From NCBI RefSeq assembly GCF_000014865.1, contig NC_008576.1:2385501-2449500 (forward strand): a DNA stretch of 64,000 nt. Reading direction: 5' to 3'. The notes below the pieces were generated by a model. It saw only the letters and a program-made list of their open reading frames with translations, ran no database searches and was not told the origin of the DNA. Numbering within the stretch: position 1 is the stretch's first letter; each line of letters starts with the position of its first letter. Of this stretch, positions 26,467 to 34,738 are shown one piece after another. The position numbers and the translations under genes are program-made. This DNA comes from Magnetococcus marinus MC-1 (GTDB lineage Bacteria; Pseudomonadota; Magnetococcia; Magnetococcales; Magnetococcaceae).

Positions 26467-26499
26467 AAACAAAAACGCCCAGCGTGGGCGTTTTTGTTT
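26467..26499 (-). terminator. Rho-independent terminator (perfect 15-bp stem)
   Basis: AAACAAAAACGCCCA (26467-26481) pairs perfectly with 26485-26499 around a three-base loop. It follows the coiled-coil membrane gene (26532-26864) by 33 bases on the minus strand. The A/T flanks make it potentially bidirectional. Confidence 0.88.
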
Positions 26500-26531
26500 A
26501 CCAGTGGTCGAGTATACGGGAAAGGCGGGGG

Positions 26532-26864
26532 TTACGAACGGATAAAAAGTGAAACAACAAATAACAGGGTAAAGATAACAATACTGATCACCAAACCAGA
26601 GTTGCTATCCTTCTTAACCGTATCCACCCGTTTTTCTATGTGAGACTGGGCTTTATGGTTGCGTGCCAAACCATCTTTTAGGTCTTTGACACTCTTCTGC
26701 ACCTTAGCCCACTCTTCTGGGTTGGCTGCGCCTTCCCCAGAGATTAACTTGTCGACCTTGACACGCATCGCTTCGATATCTTCTTCCATGAGGGTAAAAC
26801 GCTTATCAAATTCCACGACGAACTTGAGCAGCATTTCATTTTTTTCAGGAGTATTTTCCGACAT
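26532..26864 (-). CDS. Coiled-coil protein with C-terminal membrane anchor
   Basis: A 110-residue protein. Residues about 10-85 are charged and heptad-like (FDKRFTLMEEDIEAMRVKVD and later VQKSVKDLKDGL), indicating a coiled coil. Residues about 90-107 (GLVISIVIFTLLFVVSLFI) form a single C-terminal membrane helix, so the topology is tail-anchored with the coil in the cytoplasm. No named family recognised. The ATG is preceded by GTGAGGTTGAGTC. Its own terminator follows. Confidence 0.75.
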   Translation of the reverse strand: MSENTPEKNEMLLKFVVEFDKRFTLMEEDIEAMRVKVDKLISGEGAANPEEWAKVQKSVKDLKDGLARNHKAQSHIEKRVDTVKKDSNSGLVISIVIFTLLFVVSLFIRS

Positions 26865-26911
26865 GACTCAACCTCACCGCGCGCCAAAACCGATTCAAAC
26901 CATTGCCATCG

Positions 26912-28042
26912 CTACCACAAATGGGGCCACTGCTGGCGTAATTGCTGCAAACGCTCAAATTTGAGCCTTTGGCCAAGCTCTGCTCCCTTATATCCATCGG
27001 CCATAATGGCCTGGGGCTTTACTGATTGCCAAATTTTCATTGCTTTTTTTATGCCAAGCAACCGATCAGCCCCATGAAAAAGCGTCTGTTCGATCTGACA
27101 CAACTGCAAAAACTGTGCGGTGCGGGGCTGACGCAGCCCCCCGTGCAACCCCTCTAACAGCGCGTACAAACCCTCGACATCCGCCGTTACCGATGCCATA
27201 CCAACCGACAAATGGCTGAGCAGCCAAGCGGCTTCCCTTTGCAACCCTTTGGGCAGCGCCAGCCGTTTCGCCAAGGCATGCAGCCAGACATCCCCTTGAG
27301 CTTCTTCCCCGGCCTGGGCCAAAAGATCCCATAACCATGCCACCAACCGCACCGTTACATCCCCCGGCTGCGCACAGGCCATGGAGAGTCTGCTAAACGC
27401 ACACGCCGCCGGATGCAACCGTTGCGAGGGTATAAACTCAACCCCGATCTGCTGAACAAACTGGGCGAAGCGATCCCCACGGGGCTCCAACAAGCCTTTT
27501 TGACTCTCCCGCCACACCCGCTCTGGACAAACATGGCCCAACTCACCCTGAGCAACCAGTTGACGACAGAGCCGCTCCGTCGCCGGGTCTACCGCAAACC
27601 CCATGGGGGCCAAACGGGCCAACAAGCGCGCCACCCGCAAAACTCTTAGCGGATCTTCGGCAAACGCTGCGGTAACATGCCGAAGTGTACGGTTTTGCAG
27701 ATCCTGCACGCCCCCATAAGGGTCAATAAGCTGCCCATCCAGGGTACGCGCCATGGCGTTGATCGTAAGATCCCGGCGGGCTAAATCCTGCTCCAGCGTC
27801 ACCGTGGGGGGAGCCTCCACCGCAAAGCCAAGATAGCCACACCCCTGCTTACGCTCACGGCGGGCCAGAGCATACTCCTCTTGCGTGTAGGGGTGTAAAA
27901 AGACAGGAAAATCCGCCCCCACTTTTTTATAACCAAGCTGCTGCAATTGCTCAGGGCAGGCCCCAACCACGACCCAATCCTGATCCCTCGGTCGCTGCCC
28001 TAATAGACGATCCCGCACCGAACCACCCACCTCATAGAGCAT
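26912..28042 (-). CDS. cca: tRNA nucleotidyltransferase (CCA-adding enzyme)
   Basis: A class II nucleotidyltransferase of about 376 residues that builds or repairs the 3' CCA of tRNAs. The catalytic head is intact: YEVGGSVRDRLLGQ, then DQDWVVVG with the paired acidic residues, and LARRDLTINAMA. The ERxxxE-type region is ERVWRESQKGL. The protein is shorter than E. coli Cca (412) and I see no clear C-terminal HD phosphohydrolase motif. The start is placed at 28042 (MLYEVGGSVRD); the frame extends upstream to 28198 but that part overlaps the preceding gene and is not family-like. The neighbouring tRNA genes whose 3' ends are visible already encode CCA, so repair is a plausible main duty. Confidence 0.9.
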   Translation of the reverse strand: MLYEVGGSVRDRLLGQRPRDQDWVVVGACPEQLQQLGYKKVGADFPVFLHPYTQEEYALARRERKQGCGYLGFAVEAPPTVTLEQDLARRDLTINAMARTLDGQLIDPYGGVQDLQNRTLRHVTAAFAEDPLRVLRVARLLARLAPMGFAVDPATERLCRQLVAQGELGHVCPERVWRESQKGLLEPRGDRFAQFVQQIGVEFIPSQRLHPAACAFSRLSMACAQPGDVTVRLVAWLWDLLAQAGEEAQGDVWLHALAKRLALPKGLQREAAWLLSHLSVGMASVTADVEGLYALLEGLHGGLRQPRTAQFLQLCQIEQTLFHGADRLLGIKKAMKIWQSVKPQAIMADGYKGAELGQRLKFERLQQLRQQWPHLW

Positions 28043-28097
28043 GACCCCAGGTAACCGCTCCAAACCGAGATGGTCATACCGAGTTTGCGCCACTTGA

Positions 28098-28928
28098 TCA
28101 AACCAGCGCCGCTTCGCGTATGGCCTGCAACCACACCAAGCCCTCAACTTCATCATGGACAGCTGGCATATAATCCTTGAGCACATATTCGGAGGCATAA
28201 ACCTTTATGGTCAAGGGCGGCCAATGCTCCCCCTGCATGGGTACCCGTAACTGGACCACCGCAAAGCGAATGCCCTCCACCTCGACCCAATCCACCTCTT
28301 CGACCACACCACGCAGACCATAATCGTCCAAGCTCTCTTCAGCGCGAATGAGAAAATGGGACCCCTTGAGGGGGATTTTTAAGGTACGCGCAGCCTCCTC
28401 CATGCCCCCATCCTGCTCATCATGGGCTACCGCATTGAGGGTTTGCTCGTCAACCTCAATCACATGACGCTGCGCCGGACGTAGTGAGTAGGCCAGACCC
28501 GCCATGCTATAACCGTAATACTCCCCCGCCTCCAACTCCATTTCACGAAACGCATACAAGGGGTTAAAAGCGGTGATTGCACGCCCTTCGCCCACCTGTA
28601 TACGCTCCCAAAATGCCCCGTCATCATCGGCTTCAACCGCCTCAAAAATTGCGGTATTTTGCCCGCCGCTGTAGAGAAAAGGGTAAATTGCCACCATTTG
28701 ACGGCTCTCATCCTCATCCACCGCAATCAACATCAAAAAGCGCAAGGGCCCCTCGTCGGGATAGTATAAGCCCATCAAGGTTGCCTCATGCGAAGCACCA
28801 TTCTCTCCATGCTTAAAGCGGGTGGCCATGGGCCAAGGCTCAGCCTCGGCCGTAAAGCGATGCACCAATCCCCGCAGCCATTGATCAAAATCAGGTAGAA
28901 TGGCACCCCAATGATAGCCGTGTTCCAT
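28098..28928 (-). CDS. Hypothetical protein (276 aa)
   Basis: Unrecognised acidic cytosolic protein, rich in E, A, D and aromatic residues, without signal peptide or membrane helix. Alternating hydrophobic stretches (FLMLIAVDED, AVVQLRVPMQGEHW, TIKVYASEYVL) suggest a mostly beta-sheet fold. It precedes cca by about 55 bases on the same strand and probably shares its transcript. Confidence 0.7.
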   Translation of the reverse strand: MEHGYHWGAILPDFDQWLRGLVHRFTAEAEPWPMATRFKHGENGASHEATLMGLYYPDEGPLRFLMLIAVDEDESRQMVAIYPFLYSGGQNTAIFEAVEADDDGAFWERIQVGEGRAITAFNPLYAFREMELEAGEYYGYSMAGLAYSLRPAQRHVIEVDEQTLNAVAHDEQDGGMEEAARTLKIPLKGSHFLIRAEESLDDYGLRGVVEEVDWVEVEGIRFAVVQLRVPMQGEHWPPLTIKVYASEYVLKDYMPAVHDEVEGLVWLQAIREAALV

Positions 28929-29040
28929 GATGAGCTACTCCCACTACAGACAATACGCGAGATCGCACAGATCACAATCTGCGGACAAACAAAAAAGGGC
29001 CGGACTTTTGACAAGCCCAACCCTTTTAAATTCTGCTTCA

Positions 29041-29127
29041 TGGTGCCGGAGGCCGGAGTCGAACCGGCACGCAGTTGCCTGCGGCAGATTTTGAATCTGC
29101 TGCGTCTACCAATTTCGCCACTCCGGC
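29041..29127 (-). tRNA. tRNA-Leu (CAA)
   Basis: An 87-base tRNA on the minus strand. The acceptor stem GCCGGAG pairs with CTCCGGC, discriminator A and encoded CCA follow. The D arm carries GGCGAAATTGGTAGACGC. The anticodon arm CAGAT-TTCAAAA-ATCTG reads CAA. A long variable arm (class II) and the T loop GGTTCGACTCC complete a leucine tRNA for UUG codons. Its 3' end faces the unknown gene at 28098-28928. Confidence 0.95.
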
Positions 29128-29352
29128 ACTGAAGGAGGCCGAATTTACCCTAACCTTTTTTCTCTGTCAACAGATTATTGGTCCATTTCAAAAAATCATA
29201 ACAATGGGGCCACGGCTGCCTGCCCCACCACCCTACGATGAAGATAGGCAAGGGGAATAATAAACCGTTTCATTGAACCTGATCCGGTGTGGCATGTCTT
29301 AACGGCATGATGGATTTTTACTCAAAAACCCAAAAACCAGCCAGGAGCCGTT

Positions 29353-29718
29353 ATGAAAATTGCTGTCACCAGCCAGAACAAACACAGCGTCACCGGCCAT
29401 GCGGGTAAGTGCCGTAAATTTTGGATTTATGAGATTAAAGAAAATGCCATTGAGGGTCGCACACTGCTGGAACTGCCTATGGAGCAGGCTTTTCACAACA
29501 GCTCGCCCCACGAGCCTCACCCCTTAGATAACATACAGGTGTTCATCACGGGCGGAATGGGCGGTGGCGTGCGCCAACGTTTGACCAGCAAAGGCATTGA
29601 TTGTGTCATCACCGAAGAGAGTGACCTAGAAACGGCGGTTAAGCACTATCTGGCCCACCTAGCCAAGGGGGAGCCTTTATCCGGCAAACAGATCCCTATC
29701 CACATCCGCGAAGCTTAA
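29353..29718 (+). CDS. Dinitrogenase FeMo-cofactor-binding-like protein (NifX/NifB C-terminal family)
   Basis: A 121-residue cytosolic protein of the Nitro_FeMo-Co fold (PF02579; NifX, NafY, NifB C-terminus). The N-terminus MKIAVTSQN...HAGKCRKFWIYE, with its histidine in the cofactor-binding position, and the central ITGGMGGGVRQRL loop are family hallmarks. No nif genes lie nearby, so a role in nitrogenase cofactor handling is not shown; many such stand-alone proteins are uncharacterised Fe-S or metallocofactor carriers. AGCCAGGAGCCGTT before the ATG is a good ribosome binding site. Confidence 0.85.
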   Translation: MKIAVTSQNKHSVTGHAGKCRKFWIYEIKENAIEGRTLLELPMEQAFHNSSPHEPHPLDNIQVFITGGMGGGVRQRLTSKGIDCVITEESDLETAVKHYLAHLAKGEPLSGKQIPIHIREA

Positions 29719-29801
29719 GCCCATACCACGCCGCTCAACAGACAAGGGGCTGCCAAGCTTTGCGACAAGCAGGCTCAACGCAACACCCGGCCCCTTGGCT
29801 G

Positions 29802-30992
29802 CTACGCCACACTCGGCAGAGCTTGCATCAGGTCATCAACAATATCCTGGGCATCTTCTAGGCCGATGGAAAAACGCACCAAGCCCTCCCCAATGCCAGC
29901 CTCAATGCGCTCTTTTTGTGGAACCCGCGCGTGGGTGGTGGAGGCGGGGTGGGTAACCAAGGTTTTACTGTCACCCAAATTGGCCGTAATGGTCGCCAGT
30001 TGCAGCCGATCCATAAAGGCGTAAGCGCGCGCCCGATCCTCCAAATCCAAACAGAGCACGCCGCCAAAACCGCGCATCTGCTGGCAGGCCAGCCCATGTT
30101 GAGGGTGGCTCTCTAACCCTGGATAGCGCACCTTATGGGTGGTATCCGCCCGTTCAAACAGCGCTTGGGCCACCTGCATCGCATTGGCACAGTGACGCTC
30201 GACCCGAAGCCCCAGGGTCTCTAATCCTTTGTACAGCACCCAAGCGTTAAAGGGCGAAAGTGCCGGGCCGGCATTGCGCATATAGGTACGCATGGGACCT
30301 TCAATCAGCTCCACATCGCCGACGATCCCCCCCCCGAGCACACGCCCCTGACCATCCAGATATTTGGTCGCGGAATGGACCACCAAATGGGCCCCCAAGT
30401 TTAAGGGGTTTTGCAAAATGGGCGTGCAAAAGACATTATCTACCACCATTTTAATGCCATGCTCCTTGGCCAACTGCCCGAGGGCGGCCAAATCTGCCAT
30501 CTCTAAGGTGGGGTTGGCGGGGCTTTCCAGATAGAACATTTTGGTGTTTGGCCGGATGGCACGGCGCCACCCATCCATGTCGGCCAGCCCCACAAAATCT
30601 ATCTGGATACCAAATTTGGTCAGATAGTTTTTGGCCACGTTGATGGTCGAGCCAAACACCGAACGGCTAAGGATAAGATGATCCCCCTGCTGCAAAAGCT
30701 GCATGAACACCCCAAAAATGGCCGCCATGCCCGAGGCGGTGGCAACACACGCTTCGCCCTCTTCCAACTCGGCTAGGCGCTGTTCAAAAGCCTCTACCGT
30801 GGGGTTGCTAAAACGGCTATAAATATTGCCCTCCTCTTCATCTCCAAACACAGCGGCGGCTTGACCGGCGCTATTGAAGAAAAAGCTGGAGGTCACATGC
30901 ATGGCCAAACTGTTTTCCCGTGCGTCACTGGCGTGCAGGCCAGCGTGCAGGGCACGGGTATTTTTGCCATAACGCGTTTTACCATTTTCCAT
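29802..30992 (-). CDS. metZ: O-succinylhomoserine sulfhydrylase
   Basis: A 396-residue PLP-dependent Cys/Met-metabolism enzyme that makes homocysteine from O-succinylhomoserine and sulfide in methionine synthesis. The family is fixed by YSRFSNPTVEAFEQRL, ATASGMAA, VVDNVFCTP and the PLP lysine in HSATKYLDGQGR (K about 210). The YLDGQGR variant is characteristic of MetZ rather than MetB or MetC. The start is the ATG at 30992, with GAGGA nine bases upstream; the GTG at 31007 would consume that ribosome binding site and the edge of a hairpin. A perfect inverted repeat sits in the leader (31007-31064). Confidence 0.92.
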   Translation of the reverse strand: MENGKTRYGKNTRALHAGLHASDARENSLAMHVTSSFFFNSAGQAAAVFGDEEEGNIYSRFSNPTVEAFEQRLAELEEGEACVATASGMAAIFGVFMQLLQQGDHLILSRSVFGSTINVAKNYLTKFGIQIDFVGLADMDGWRRAIRPNTKMFYLESPANPTLEMADLAALGQLAKEHGIKMVVDNVFCTPILQNPLNLGAHLVVHSATKYLDGQGRVLGGGIVGDVELIEGPMRTYMRNAGPALSPFNAWVLYKGLETLGLRVERHCANAMQVAQALFERADTTHKVRYPGLESHPQHGLACQQMRGFGGVLCLDLEDRARAYAFMDRLQLATITANLGDSKTLVTHPASTTHARVPQKERIEAGIGEGLVRFSIGLEDAQDIVDDLMQALPSVA

Positions 30993-31006
30993 TTGTGCAA
31001 TCCTCA

Positions 31007-31064
31007 CGACAAAAACAGCGACCGAATGGGATTCTCATCTTAGGGGGTTTGTATGTTTTTGTCG
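31007..31064 (-). promoter_or_regulatory. Inverted-repeat leader element of metZ
   Basis: Two perfect 11-bp arms, CGACAAAAACA at 31007-31017 and TGTTTTTGTCG at 31054-31064, are 36 bases apart. A smaller GAAT-GGG-ATTC hairpin lies between them. On the metZ message the second arm ends one base before the GAGGA ribosome binding site, so the structure could act as an RNA switch, attenuator or repressor operator. It does not match the SAM-II riboswitch consensus as I know it. Confidence 0.5.
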
Positions 31065-31136
31065 AGTCAAACGCCATAAACTTCACTTTGCGACTTGACC
31101 TAGGGCAGCATGATATGGAGTATAGGGGGCACGCGA

Positions 31137-31223
31137 GCCCGCATGGTGAAATCGGTAGACACAAGAGACTTAAAATCTCTCGACCTTTTGGTCGTCCCAG
31201 TTCGACTCTGGGTGCGGGCACCA
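31137..31223 (+). tRNA. tRNA-Leu (TAA)
   Basis: An 87-base tRNA: acceptor GCCCGCA/TGCGGGC, discriminator A and encoded CCA; D arm GGTGAAATCGGTAGACAC; anticodon arm AGAGA-CTTAAAA-TCTCT with anticodon TAA; long variable arm with a small hairpin (class II); T loop AGTTCGACTCT. It reads UUA. A terminator follows at 31249. Confidence 0.95.
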
Positions 31224-31248
31224 CCTGAATATAAAGGATTTTTAGCCT

Positions 31249-31287
31249 AAAAGGCCCGGTCATTTAGACCGGGCCTTTGTTTTTTTG
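31249..31287 (+). terminator. Rho-independent terminator after tRNA-Leu(TAA)
   Basis: AAAGGCCCGGTC (31250-31261) pairs perfectly with 31267-31278 around a five-base loop, followed by a T-rich tail of about eight bases. Confidence 0.9.
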
Positions 31288-31414
31288 TAGGCCTATTAGC
31301 CGTGCTTTAACTTTTTTCTCGCTTGCCAGATCGTGCGCAACCCATCGTGGGGTTCGGTGGCGGTCTCTTCATAACTGGGCTGTGTGAGGATCGTGGGGGG
31401 GGAGCGGTTTTGAC

Positions 31415-31450
31415 AAAAAAATAGCCACCCGTTAAGGTGGCTATTTTTTT
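31415..31450 (-). terminator. Rho-independent terminator after tRNA-Phe
   Basis: AAAAAAATAGCCACC (31415-31429) pairs with GGTGGCTATTTTTTT (31436-31450) around a six-base loop. It begins eight bases beyond the 3' end of tRNA-Phe on the minus strand, whose transcript would end in the T run. Confidence 0.88.
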
Positions 31451-31458
31451 AATATAAG

Positions 31459-31534
31459 TGGTGCCCAGGGTCGGAATCGAACCAACGACACGTGGATTTT
31501 CAGTCCACTGCTCTACCGACTGAGCTACCTGGGC
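31459..31534 (-). tRNA. tRNA-Phe (GAA)
   Basis: A 76-base class I tRNA on the minus strand: acceptor GCCCAGG/CCTGGGC, discriminator A and encoded CCA; D arm TAGCTCAGTCGGTAGAGCA; anticodon arm GTGGA-CTGAAAA-TCCAC with anticodon GAA; short variable loop; T loop GGTTCGATTCC. It is divergent from prmA. Confidence 0.96.
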
Positions 31535-31624
31535 GTATCACATTTTTTAACCTTTAGGCCGTGTCCCTTAAGGTGGATAAGGTTATAATGCGGCTCCCCG
31601 TTCAAGTCAATAAGGAAATTCACC

Positions 31625-32524
31625 ATGTGGACACTTTCTTTTGAAATCCCCGCCACCGTTAGCGAACATATTTCCCAATGGCTCATGGATATAGGAAGTA
31701 TGGGAGCCTCCATCGAAGATATCGGCCAAGCCCCTGTCTTCGACCAAGGCGGACACTTTGAACGCTGCCTTATCCACGGCTTTTTTGACGAAAAACCCCC
31801 TGCGACCCTACTAGAGATCCCCCTACAACTGCTGCTGCAATCCCTAGGCATTCAATCCATGCCCACCCTGCTGTGGCAAGAGCAACAGGAGCAAGATTGG
31901 CAAAATGCCTGGAAGGAGAATTTTCACCCCATCGAAGTAGGGCAACGGCTGCTTATCCTGCCCTCCTGGCTAGAAGAGCCTGCCCATAACCAGCGTATCG
32001 TGCTGCGTATCGACCCCCAGCAAGCCTTCGGTACCGGTGGCCACGAAACCACCTTCGGCTGCCTGGAACAGCTCGACAGGCTCTCTCTACAGCAGACCCC
32101 AGTAAGCATGCTAGATCTAGGCACCGGCTCGGGCATTCTTGCCATCGCCGCCCGCAAACTGGGCATCCCCCACGTTATCGCCACCGATAATGACCCCATC
32201 GCAGTGGCAACCGCCCAAGAAAATGGCCGGCTCAATGGCATCGTATCGGGTTTGGAGGTGCGCCTCTGCGATACCGTGCCCCAAGATGTCACCGCGCAAC
32301 TGATCACCGCTAATATTCTTGCCCCGGTCATTCAAGCCATGCTCAAGCAGGGTTTGAAAGGGTGTTTGCAGCCAAAAGGCACTCTGCTGCTGTCAGGCAT
32401 TCTTGCAGGCGAACAAGCCCAAACCATTCGCATGGCCTGCCAACAACACCAGCTCATGGTGCAGGAGCCGATCCATATTTACGGTGATTGGGTGGTCATG
32501 CGCGCCCAACACACCATGAATTGA
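31625..32524 (+). CDS. prmA: Ribosomal protein L11 methyltransferase
   Basis: A 299-residue SAM-dependent methyltransferase that methylates ribosomal protein L11. The N-terminal substrate-recognition domain (about 1-60) is followed by WQNAWKENFHPIEVG, the PrmA-specific DPQQAFGTGGHETT and the SAM motif MLDLGTGSGILAIAA, then the catalytic-loop equivalent ITANILAPV. Length is normal. It stands between tRNA-Phe and mtnA. Confidence 0.95.
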   Translation: MWTLSFEIPATVSEHISQWLMDIGSMGASIEDIGQAPVFDQGGHFERCLIHGFFDEKPPATLLEIPLQLLLQSLGIQSMPTLLWQEQQEQDWQNAWKENFHPIEVGQRLLILPSWLEEPAHNQRIVLRIDPQQAFGTGGHETTFGCLEQLDRLSLQQTPVSMLDLGTGSGILAIAARKLGIPHVIATDNDPIAVATAQENGRLNGIVSGLEVRLCDTVPQDVTAQLITANILAPVIQAMLKQGLKGCLQPKGTLLLSGILAGEQAQTIRMACQQHQLMVQEPIHIYGDWVVMRAQHTMN

Positions 32525-32651
32525 CCCAAAGCCATGTGCAGAGTACTTTGTGACCTCTGCTTGAGTGTCACATCCCCGCGCCTACCCGCTGGGAAACACG
32601 ATAACCCCTTAACCACCACACCTGCCCGTTGGATCTTGAAGGAGCTTGACC

Positions 32652-33710
32652 ATGAGTATCTTTGATGTCGCAGTTTGGGATGAAGCGGAGCATTGCGCGC
32701 GCATGCTTGACCAGCGCCGTCTGCCCAACGAAGTGGTCAACCTCTACTATCGCAGCGCCGCTGAAATGGCCGATGGTATTCGCGATATGGTGGTCCGTGG
32801 CGCCCCGGCCATCGGCTGTGCCTGCGCCTACGGTGTCGCGGTCGAGGCCAAAAGATTGGCCAAACAGGGCATCCCCAGCCATTGGCCCACGGCCATGGCC
32901 GAAGGTATGGCGACATTACGGCAAAGCCGCCCCACCGCCGTTAACCTAACCTGGGCACTGGAACGCATGGCCCCCTTACTGGAGACCACCCCCCCCCATG
33001 AGGTTCCCCAACGCCTGCTGCAAGAGGCCCACGCCATTCGGGAAGAGGATATTGCCTCCTGTCGGGCCATGGGTGCCCATGGTGCGGCCCTGCTGCCCAC
33101 CAACAGCCAACGCCCAACCGTCATTATGACCCACTGCAATGCCGGTGCCTTGGCTACCGCAGGCTATGGCACTGCTCTGGGTGTTATACGTGCTGCGCAT
33201 ACCGCCCAACAGGGCAATCTACGTGTCATCGCCAACGAAACCCGCCCCTACTTGCAAGGCGCCCGTTTGACCGCATGGGAGCTGTTACAAGACCATATTG
33301 ACACCACCCTGATTACCGATAATATGGCGGGCTGGTTGATGGCCAATGGCGAAGTGGACGCCGTTGTGGTGGGGTCGGACCGGGTAGCGGCCAATGGCGA
33401 TGTGGCCAACAAAATCGGCACCTATACCCTGGCGGTACTGGCTAGGCGGCATGATATTCCCTTTTTTGTTGCAGCCCCCCTCTCTACGGTGGATCTACGC
33501 TGCCCAACCGGGCGGGAGATCCCCATTGAAGAGCGCAGCGCCAATGAAGTAACCCATTGCATGGGCATAAGAAGTGCGGCAGACGGCGTTAAGGTGCGTA
33601 ACCCTGCTTTTGACGTGACCCCAGCCGAGTTGATCACCGCCTTTATCTGTGAAAAAGGGGTGGCAAAAGCGCCTGATCAAGAAAAAATTGCAAAGCTTTT
33701 CCAGATCTAA
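32652..33710 (+). CDS. mtnA: S-methyl-5-thioribose-1-phosphate isomerase
   Basis: A 352-residue eIF2B-like isomerase of the methionine salvage pathway, converting methylthioribose 1-phosphate to methylthioribulose 1-phosphate. The substrate loop VRGAPAIG, the catalytic cysteine region MTHCNAGALAT and the catalytic aspartate in VVGSDRVAANGDVANK are all present. ATG 32652 is chosen because AAGGAG lies eight bases upstream; a TTG at 32646 would add two residues. No other mtn gene is in the window, so salvage genes are scattered or the pathway is a variant. With metZ 2 kb away it gives this region a methionine-metabolism flavour. Confidence 0.94.
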   Translation: MSIFDVAVWDEAEHCARMLDQRRLPNEVVNLYYRSAAEMADGIRDMVVRGAPAIGCACAYGVAVEAKRLAKQGIPSHWPTAMAEGMATLRQSRPTAVNLTWALERMAPLLETTPPHEVPQRLLQEAHAIREEDIASCRAMGAHGAALLPTNSQRPTVIMTHCNAGALATAGYGTALGVIRAAHTAQQGNLRVIANETRPYLQGARLTAWELLQDHIDTTLITDNMAGWLMANGEVDAVVVGSDRVAANGDVANKIGTYTLAVLARRHDIPFFVAAPLSTVDLRCPTGREIPIEERSANEVTHCMGIRSAADGVKVRNPAFDVTPAELITAFICEKGVAKAPDQEKIAKLFQI

Positions 33711-33841
33711 CCGATCTTATAGGGAGGAAGCTCTGCGCAATCGTGGGTGCTGCTTGTGGCAGTGCGGTTAAGAGATCCTAAAATGTGCGCAAATGCCGCG
33801 ATGCAAGAACAAGTTACTGCGGATACAACTTTTTCTTGAAT

Positions 33842-33860
33842 TTTGGCACGCTATTCGCTT
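33842..33860 (+). promoter_or_regulatory. Sigma-54 (RpoN)-type promoter upstream of the stator genes
   Basis: TGGCACG (33844-33850), four bases, then TCGC (33855-33858) matches the -24/-12 consensus TGGCACG-N4-TTGC with one mismatch, and the GG-to-GC spacing is exact. It lies about 75 bases upstream of the pomA start. RpoN control of flagellar genes is common, and an enhancer-binding activator would be required. Confidence 0.65.
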
Positions 33861-33934
33861 ATTAATCGGCGCACAACCGTTTTTTGTCAACGTTCCGGCG
33901 CTCACACCGTCTGGAGGGTGAAAGGGATACCATT

Positions 33935-34687
33935 ATGGATCTGGCAACAGTCATCGGCATTGTCATGGGGTTTGCCCTGATTCTCATGGCCATCATGCTC
34001 GGTGGTGACTTGGGGATGTTCATTAACGTACCGAGTCTTCTTATCGTGCTTGGCGGTACCGTCGCCGCCATGTTTATTAAGCATAAGATGAGCGACGTGT
34101 TTGGCTCGGTGGGCGTTGCCATGAAAGCCTTCCTGGTCAAACCTCAAAATCCTGAGCATACCATCGGCCAACTGATCGACATGGCCAACATTGCGCGTAA
34201 AGATGGCATCTTGGCCCTGGAAAAGGTCAAATCAGAAGATGCCTTCTTGCAAGGTGCGGTCAACCACTGCGTGGATGGTGCGGACCCCGAGTTTTTGGAG
34301 AGCGTGCTGCGCAAGGATCTGGAGTATCTCGCCAGTCGCCACGGCAAAGGTGTTGCGATCTGGGAAGGTATCGGTGAAACCGCACCTGCGTTCGGCATGA
34401 TCGGGACCTTGATTGGTCTGGTGCAGATGCTCGCCACCATGGATGATCCTTCCTCCATTGGTCCGGCGATGGCGGTGGCCTTGTTGACCACCCTGTACGG
34501 ATCGATCTTTGCCAACGTGATTGCCATTCCCTTGGCGGTTAAGCTGACCATGTACAGCCAAGAAGAGCAAGTGGTGCGGGAGATCATTATTGACGGCATG
34601 ATCGGCATCCAAAAAGGGGTAAACCCCCGCATGTTGCAGGAAGCCCTTAAAGCCGCCCTGCCCCCCAGCCAACGTGATGCCGATTGA
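33935..34687 (+). CDS. pomA: Flagellar stator protein PomA/MotA
   Basis: A 250-residue inner-membrane subunit of the flagellar stator ion channel, which transmits ion flow to rotor torque. Four membrane helices are visible: two near the N-terminus (ATVIGIVMGFALILMAIMLG and VPSLLIVLGGTVAAMFI) and two later (FGMIGTLIGLVQMLATM and AVALLTTLYGSIFANVI). Between them lies the charged cytoplasmic loop that contacts FliG. Length, the short N-terminus and helix content match the PomA (Na+) branch better than the longer MotA, but ion choice is inference. ATG 33935 is preceded by AAAGGGATACC; an upstream start at 33884 would add 17 charged residues before helix 1. Confidence 0.93.
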   Translation: MDLATVIGIVMGFALILMAIMLGGDLGMFINVPSLLIVLGGTVAAMFIKHKMSDVFGSVGVAMKAFLVKPQNPEHTIGQLIDMANIARKDGILALEKVKSEDAFLQGAVNHCVDGADPEFLESVLRKDLEYLASRHGKGVAIWEGIGETAPAFGMIGTLIGLVQMLATMDDPSSIGPAMAVALLTTLYGSIFANVIAIPLAVKLTMYSQEEQVVREIIIDGMIGIQKGVNPRMLQEALKAALPPSQRDAD

Positions 34688-34738
34688 TCCTTGTTAAGGC
34701 GATCTGGATAAGATTCAAGGTCAAGGAGGCCACAAGGG

